64,000 nucleotides of DNA from Bacteroidota bacterium (GTDB lineage: Bacteria > Bacteroidota > Ignavibacteria > Ignavibacteriales > Ignavibacteriaceae), in the NCBI GenBank assembly GCA_021813585.1, contig JAKAJV010000122.1, forward strand, positions 43,004-107,003. Reading direction: 5' to 3'. The notes under the pieces are model-generated. The model saw nothing but the letters and a program-made list of their open reading frames with translations, was not told where the DNA came from and did not search any database. Positions 62,950 through 64,000 of this stretch are shown here, in pieces. The position numbers and the translations under genes were made by a program. Within the stretch, counting starts at the first letter, position 1, and every line of letters begins with the position of its first letter.

Positions 62950-63609
62950 GTGAAAAAAATTTTTCTTACCTTATTGATTGCAACTGCATTTAGCGGCTGC
63001 TTGAATTACATCCAGGACGTTCAATTATATGCCGACGGTTCCGGTTCCATGCGTCTTATATTTTGGACAAAGATGCCGGATAACGAGAGCGCTAAAATAC
63101 TAGACAAAATTGGTATTTTTAATCCCGATTCAATTCGAAATGAGTTTTCGTCTCCCTATTCGGTAATTAAAAATATAAAAGTTTATACGGATACTACCGA
63201 CAGTACAACCCATGCTGTTGTTGATCTTAGTTTTAATCATATTGATTCCTTAAACCAAACCAAGGCTTTTGCCTTATCGGATTTTTCATTAAAGGACGGT
63301 GCCGAAGGACAGAAAATTTTTTCACAGTTCATACCACCCATTGCAACCGGGTTCGGAATAAACGGCAATGCTTTCCATATTACGTATAAATATACTTTCG
63401 GTGGCGATATAATTACCGATAATGCTACTTCGAAAGACGGGCGTACATTAATTTGGGACTATAGCCTGGCTCAAGTAGGCAGCGGAAAAACAATTTCGGT
63501 TACTTTTAGGCCTTTCAAACTTAAAGAAACACCACCCTGGATCTATGCCCTATCGGGATTAGTGCTGCTTATAGTTATTATTTTTCTGTTTAAGAAGAAG
63601 AAAGACTGA
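62950..63609 (+). CDS. Lipoprotein with C-terminal membrane helix (GTG start)
   Basis: This 219-residue protein of unrecognised family has a lipoprotein signal (LLIATAFSGC, lipidated Cys at about residue 17) and a strand-rich middle part. A hydrophobic helix follows at about 196-213 (WIYALSGLVLLIVIIFLF), ending in a lysine-rich tail. Having both a lipobox and a C-terminal stop-transfer helix suggests that it is held in the inner membrane at both ends. The start codon is GTG. It stands alone between the divergent FmdB-type gene and prs. No function is proposed. Confidence 0.65.
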   Translation: MKKIFLTLLIATAFSGCLNYIQDVQLYADGSGSMRLIFWTKMPDNESAKILDKIGIFNPDSIRNEFSSPYSVIKNIKVYTDTTDSTTHAVVDLSFNHIDSLNQTKAFALSDFSLKDGAEGQKIFSQFIPPIATGFGINGNAFHITYKYTFGGDIITDNATSKDGRTLIWDYSLAQVGSGKTISVTFRPFKLKETPPWIYALSGLVLLIVIIFLFKKKKD

Positions 63610-63659
63610 TTTTACATTTCATACAAGGTAATAATCATATTTTTGTATGCTGTGATTTA

Positions 63660-63690
63660 TTGACTTACCAGGGTGATTTATTTATATTTC
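63660..63690 (+). promoter_or_regulatory. Putative Bacteroidota-type promoter of prs
   Basis: TTG at 63660-63662 and TATATTTC at 63683-63690 are separated by 20 bp, the same arrangement as before the lrp-glnA unit at 37225. Transcription would start about 35 bp before the prs ATG. The repeat of the pattern at two housekeeping genes supports it as the genome's main promoter type. Confidence 0.4.
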
Positions 63691-63731
63691 ACGTCTATTT
63701 TTTTAATATATAGAGAAAATTAGTAAATTTT

Positions 63732-64000
63732 ATGGCTACAAGTGAATATAAGATTTTTTCGGGCAGCTCTAATTTACCGTTAGCCCAAAAAATTGCTGAA
63801 AAACTTGGCATGCCGTTGGGTTCTTTAGAATTAAAGAGATTTAGCGACGGGGAAATTTGGGTAAAGTACGGCGAAAACATTCGCGGCTTGGATATTTTCA
63901 TTATTCAGCCAACCAATCCTCCTGCAGAGAATCTGCTAGAGCTTTTAATAATGGTTGATGCTGCTAAAAGGGCATCGGCAAAAAGGATTACAGCTGTAAT
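63732..64000 (+). CDS. prs: Ribose-phosphate pyrophosphokinase (3' truncated by window end)
   Basis: The first 89 residues of PRPP synthase are readable. The enzyme makes phosphoribosyl pyrophosphate from ribose 5-phosphate and ATP for nucleotide, histidine and tryptophan synthesis. The N-terminus fits the family: YKIFSGSSNLPLAQKIAEKLG, then LELKRFSDGEIWVKYGENIRG, DIFIIQPTNPPAENLLELLIMVDAAKRASAKRITAV. The frame runs off the end of the window, where the catalytic and PRPP-binding loop would follow. A promoter-like TTG-N20-TATATTTC lies upstream at 63660-63690. Confidence 0.95.
   Translation, partial: MATSEYKIFSGSSNLPLAQKIAEKLGMPLGSLELKRFSDGEIWVKYGENIRGLDIFIIQPTNPPAENLLELLIMVDAAKRASAKRITAV

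Overview
The window reads as chromosomal DNA of a diderm bacterium of the Bacteroidota/Chlorobi branch, most likely an Ignavibacteria-type organism. I infer this from several things. Four complete proteins and one truncated end carry the C-terminal type IX secretion (T9SS) sorting domain with the NYPNPFNP-type opening. There is a PorV/PorQ-family protein and there are TonB receptors with a carboxypeptidase-regulatory-like N-domain. Lipopolysaccharide heptose genes and a TamB-type protein are present. Two or three promoters look like the Bacteroidota TTG-N20-TAnnTTTG type. No rRNA, tRNA, CRISPR array, phage or transposase gene was recognised.

Layout. 1-5.1 kb: the tail of a T9SS cargo gene, an 18-nt-armed palindrome enclosing 21-bp tandem repeats, then minus-strand metabolic genes (TPR protein, SnoaL-like protein, ilvD, fchA, ftcD). 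Two near-identical 149-bp elements with terminal inverted repeats (MITE-like) lie here in opposite orientation, one between ftcD and fchA. 6.2-9.9 kb: TANGO2/NRDE protein, yjjX and a large DUF5916 outer-membrane protein, all minus strand. 10.2-11.1 kb: an unrecognised helical protein.

11.3-34.3 kb is the centrepiece, a probable alpha-glucan (starch-like) utilisation locus. It holds a giant beta-propeller sensor kinase, two nearly duplicate NarL/LuxR response regulators, a TonB receptor, a 1213-residue exported protein, a PorV-like protein, two large GH13 amylase-family enzymes and a protein with starch-binding-like modules. The enzymes and the binding protein carry T9SS signals, so the design resembles a Sus system rebuilt around T9SS, with no SusD recognised. 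Paired inverted repeats that match NarL-type half-sites lie at conserved spacing before the second regulator and before the TonB receptor, suggesting direct control and autoregulation.

34.3-39.2 kb: a SurA/PpiC-like chaperone, a 47-residue basic protein, a family 2 glycosyltransferase, an Lrp/AsnC regulator and glnA. 39.3-43.4 kb (minus): a PAP2 phosphatase with a long Ig-like N-region and two tandem OmpA-family proteins. 43.7-51.0 kb: an envelope cluster (small barrel, translationally coupled TonB-type receptor, small membrane-anchored protein, giant FN3/T9SS protein). 51.1-62.5 kb: split heptose genes hldA/hldC, then tamB-like, rnr and a metalloprotease/beta-propeller/outer-membrane-barrel fusion in overlapping order. 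The end holds an FmdB-type zinc ribbon, a lipoprotein and the start of prs.

All assignments come from reading the sequence without database searches. Domain boundaries are approximate, and operator, promoter and substrate claims are inference.
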